Shown here: positions 4,842-5,065 of the stretch, piece by piece
How positions within the stretch are numbered: the first letter of the stretch is position 1
How the letters are laid out: each line of letters begins with the position of its first letter
From: Alteromonadaceae bacterium
Lineage (GTDB): Bacteria > Pseudomonadota > Gammaproteobacteria > Pseudomonadales > Oleiphilaceae
Direction: 5' to 3'
Length of the DNA stretch: 5,065 nucleotides
Assembly (NCBI GenBank): GCA_013393545.1
Contig: JABXHG010000409.1
Location: 1 to 5,065 of the forward strand
Position numbers and translations under genes: made by a program
Notes under the pieces: generated by a model
Told to the model about the DNA's origin: nothing
Database searches by the model: none
What the model saw: the letters and a program-made list of their open reading frames with translations, nothing else

Positions 4842-5065
4842 CTACGCTAGCAGGTATTTTTCACCGATCAGTAGATTACTGAACGCAGCCAACTAGTGCA
4901 GCCGGTTGCTGTTTTTCGCCAGTTCGCGATAGCGGACCTTGTTGTAGCCGTACTCCTGCTTGATGCACTGGAACGGTTGTTCCACTCTCGCCCGGACGCT
5001 GGCTTTGATTTTCTCGGCTTTCAATTTGTCAGCATCCAAGGTTTTCCGTGAACTCGTGCGCTTGG
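4842..5065 (-). pseudogene. IS5-family transposase C-terminus, partial, with in-frame amber codon
   Basis: The minus-strand frame entering from the right edge contains KAEKIKASVRARVEQPFQCI, then KQEYGYNKVRYRELAKNSNRLH. This is the C-terminal block of IS5-family DDE transposases, with the R-x3-E-x6-K signature (R in SVRA, E in RVEQP, K in CIKQ). A TAG at 4893-4895 interrupts it. Beyond the TAG the same frame stays open for 16 codons (LAAFSNLLIGEKYLLA) to TAG at 4842-4844. That stretch looks like the normal family tail of hydrophobic residues. The gene is therefore truncated by about 17 codons. The conserved catalytic Glu is upstream of the stop, so activity is not certainly lost. The N-terminal part is outside the window. 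Confidence 0.75.

Larger units (their letters stand above)
4702..5065 (-). mobile_element. IS5-family insertion sequence, one end (continues past the window)
   Basis: The end GGAAGGTCTGAATAA (4702-4716) is typical of IS5-group inverted repeats. It is preceded by TTAG (4698-4701), a normal IS5 target duplication of the YTAR type. A transposase C-terminus lies inside on the minus strand. Between the repeat and the gene, 4702-4841 is non-coding and highly structured. It holds GTCTGAAT/ATTCAGAC (4707-4714/4763-4770), CCGTTT/AAACGG (4737-4742/4754-4759) and GCAGAAAAC/GTTTTCTGC (4749-4757/4793-4801). The other end is not visible. Confidence 0.82.

Noticed and set aside
1723..4895. Amber recoding as the reason for the two in-frame TAG codons
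   Set aside because: brnA, the ParE-like toxin and the IS5 reading frame also end at TAG at sensible places, so TAG behaves as a stop here; mutation or error is simpler.
1..5065. CRISPR array, tRNA or rRNA
   Set aside because: No regularly spaced direct repeats and no cloverleaf or rRNA-like segment were seen on either strand.

Overview
This window looks like part of a gene-cassette array (a mobile or chromosomal integron) from a gammaproteobacterium, probably environmental or marine. That assignment is inferred from the families present: CcdAB, BrnTA, a ParE-type module, an IS3-family element, an IS5-family element and attC-like sites. No core gene or rRNA is present to fix the species. No integron integrase or attI lies in the window. 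The best attC sites read left to right (RYYYAAC first, GTTRRRY last), so an integrase would be expected off the left edge.

Layout. 1-204 is a leader without a convincing gene but with a clean hairpin. 205-1149 (+) encodes a NERD-domain, nuclease-like protein with a C-terminal pair of CxxC zinc ribbons. 1285-1933 is a reverse-oriented BrnT/BrnA toxin-antitoxin cassette between two degenerate attC-like palindromes. Here brnT carries an in-frame amber codon and brnA has ATA where its ATG should be. 1940-2638 is an apparently intact ccdAB cassette with its own promoter and palindromic operator, ended by a well-formed attC. 2633-4602 is a reverse-oriented ParE/RHH toxin-antitoxin cassette. Its attC has been split by a complete 1,270-bp IS3-family element at 3313-4582. 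4603-4701 is the 3' remnant of another reverse-oriented cassette gene. It is cut by an IS5-family element that starts at 4702 and runs off the right edge.

How it works together. Three toxin-antitoxin modules of different families sit in consecutive cassettes, the arrangement usually explained as stabilising large integron arrays against cassette loss. Two modules (ccdAB, ParE/RHH) look functional, while brnTA appears to be decaying. Three genes read from the cassette boundary inward on the minus strand (brnA, the ParE-like toxin, the IS5-cut fragment), so they cannot use an integron Pc promoter and need their own. The two insertion sequences mark the right half as a transposition hot spot. 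The IS3 insertion should disable excision at that attC and so lock the ParE/RHH cassette to the gene beyond it.
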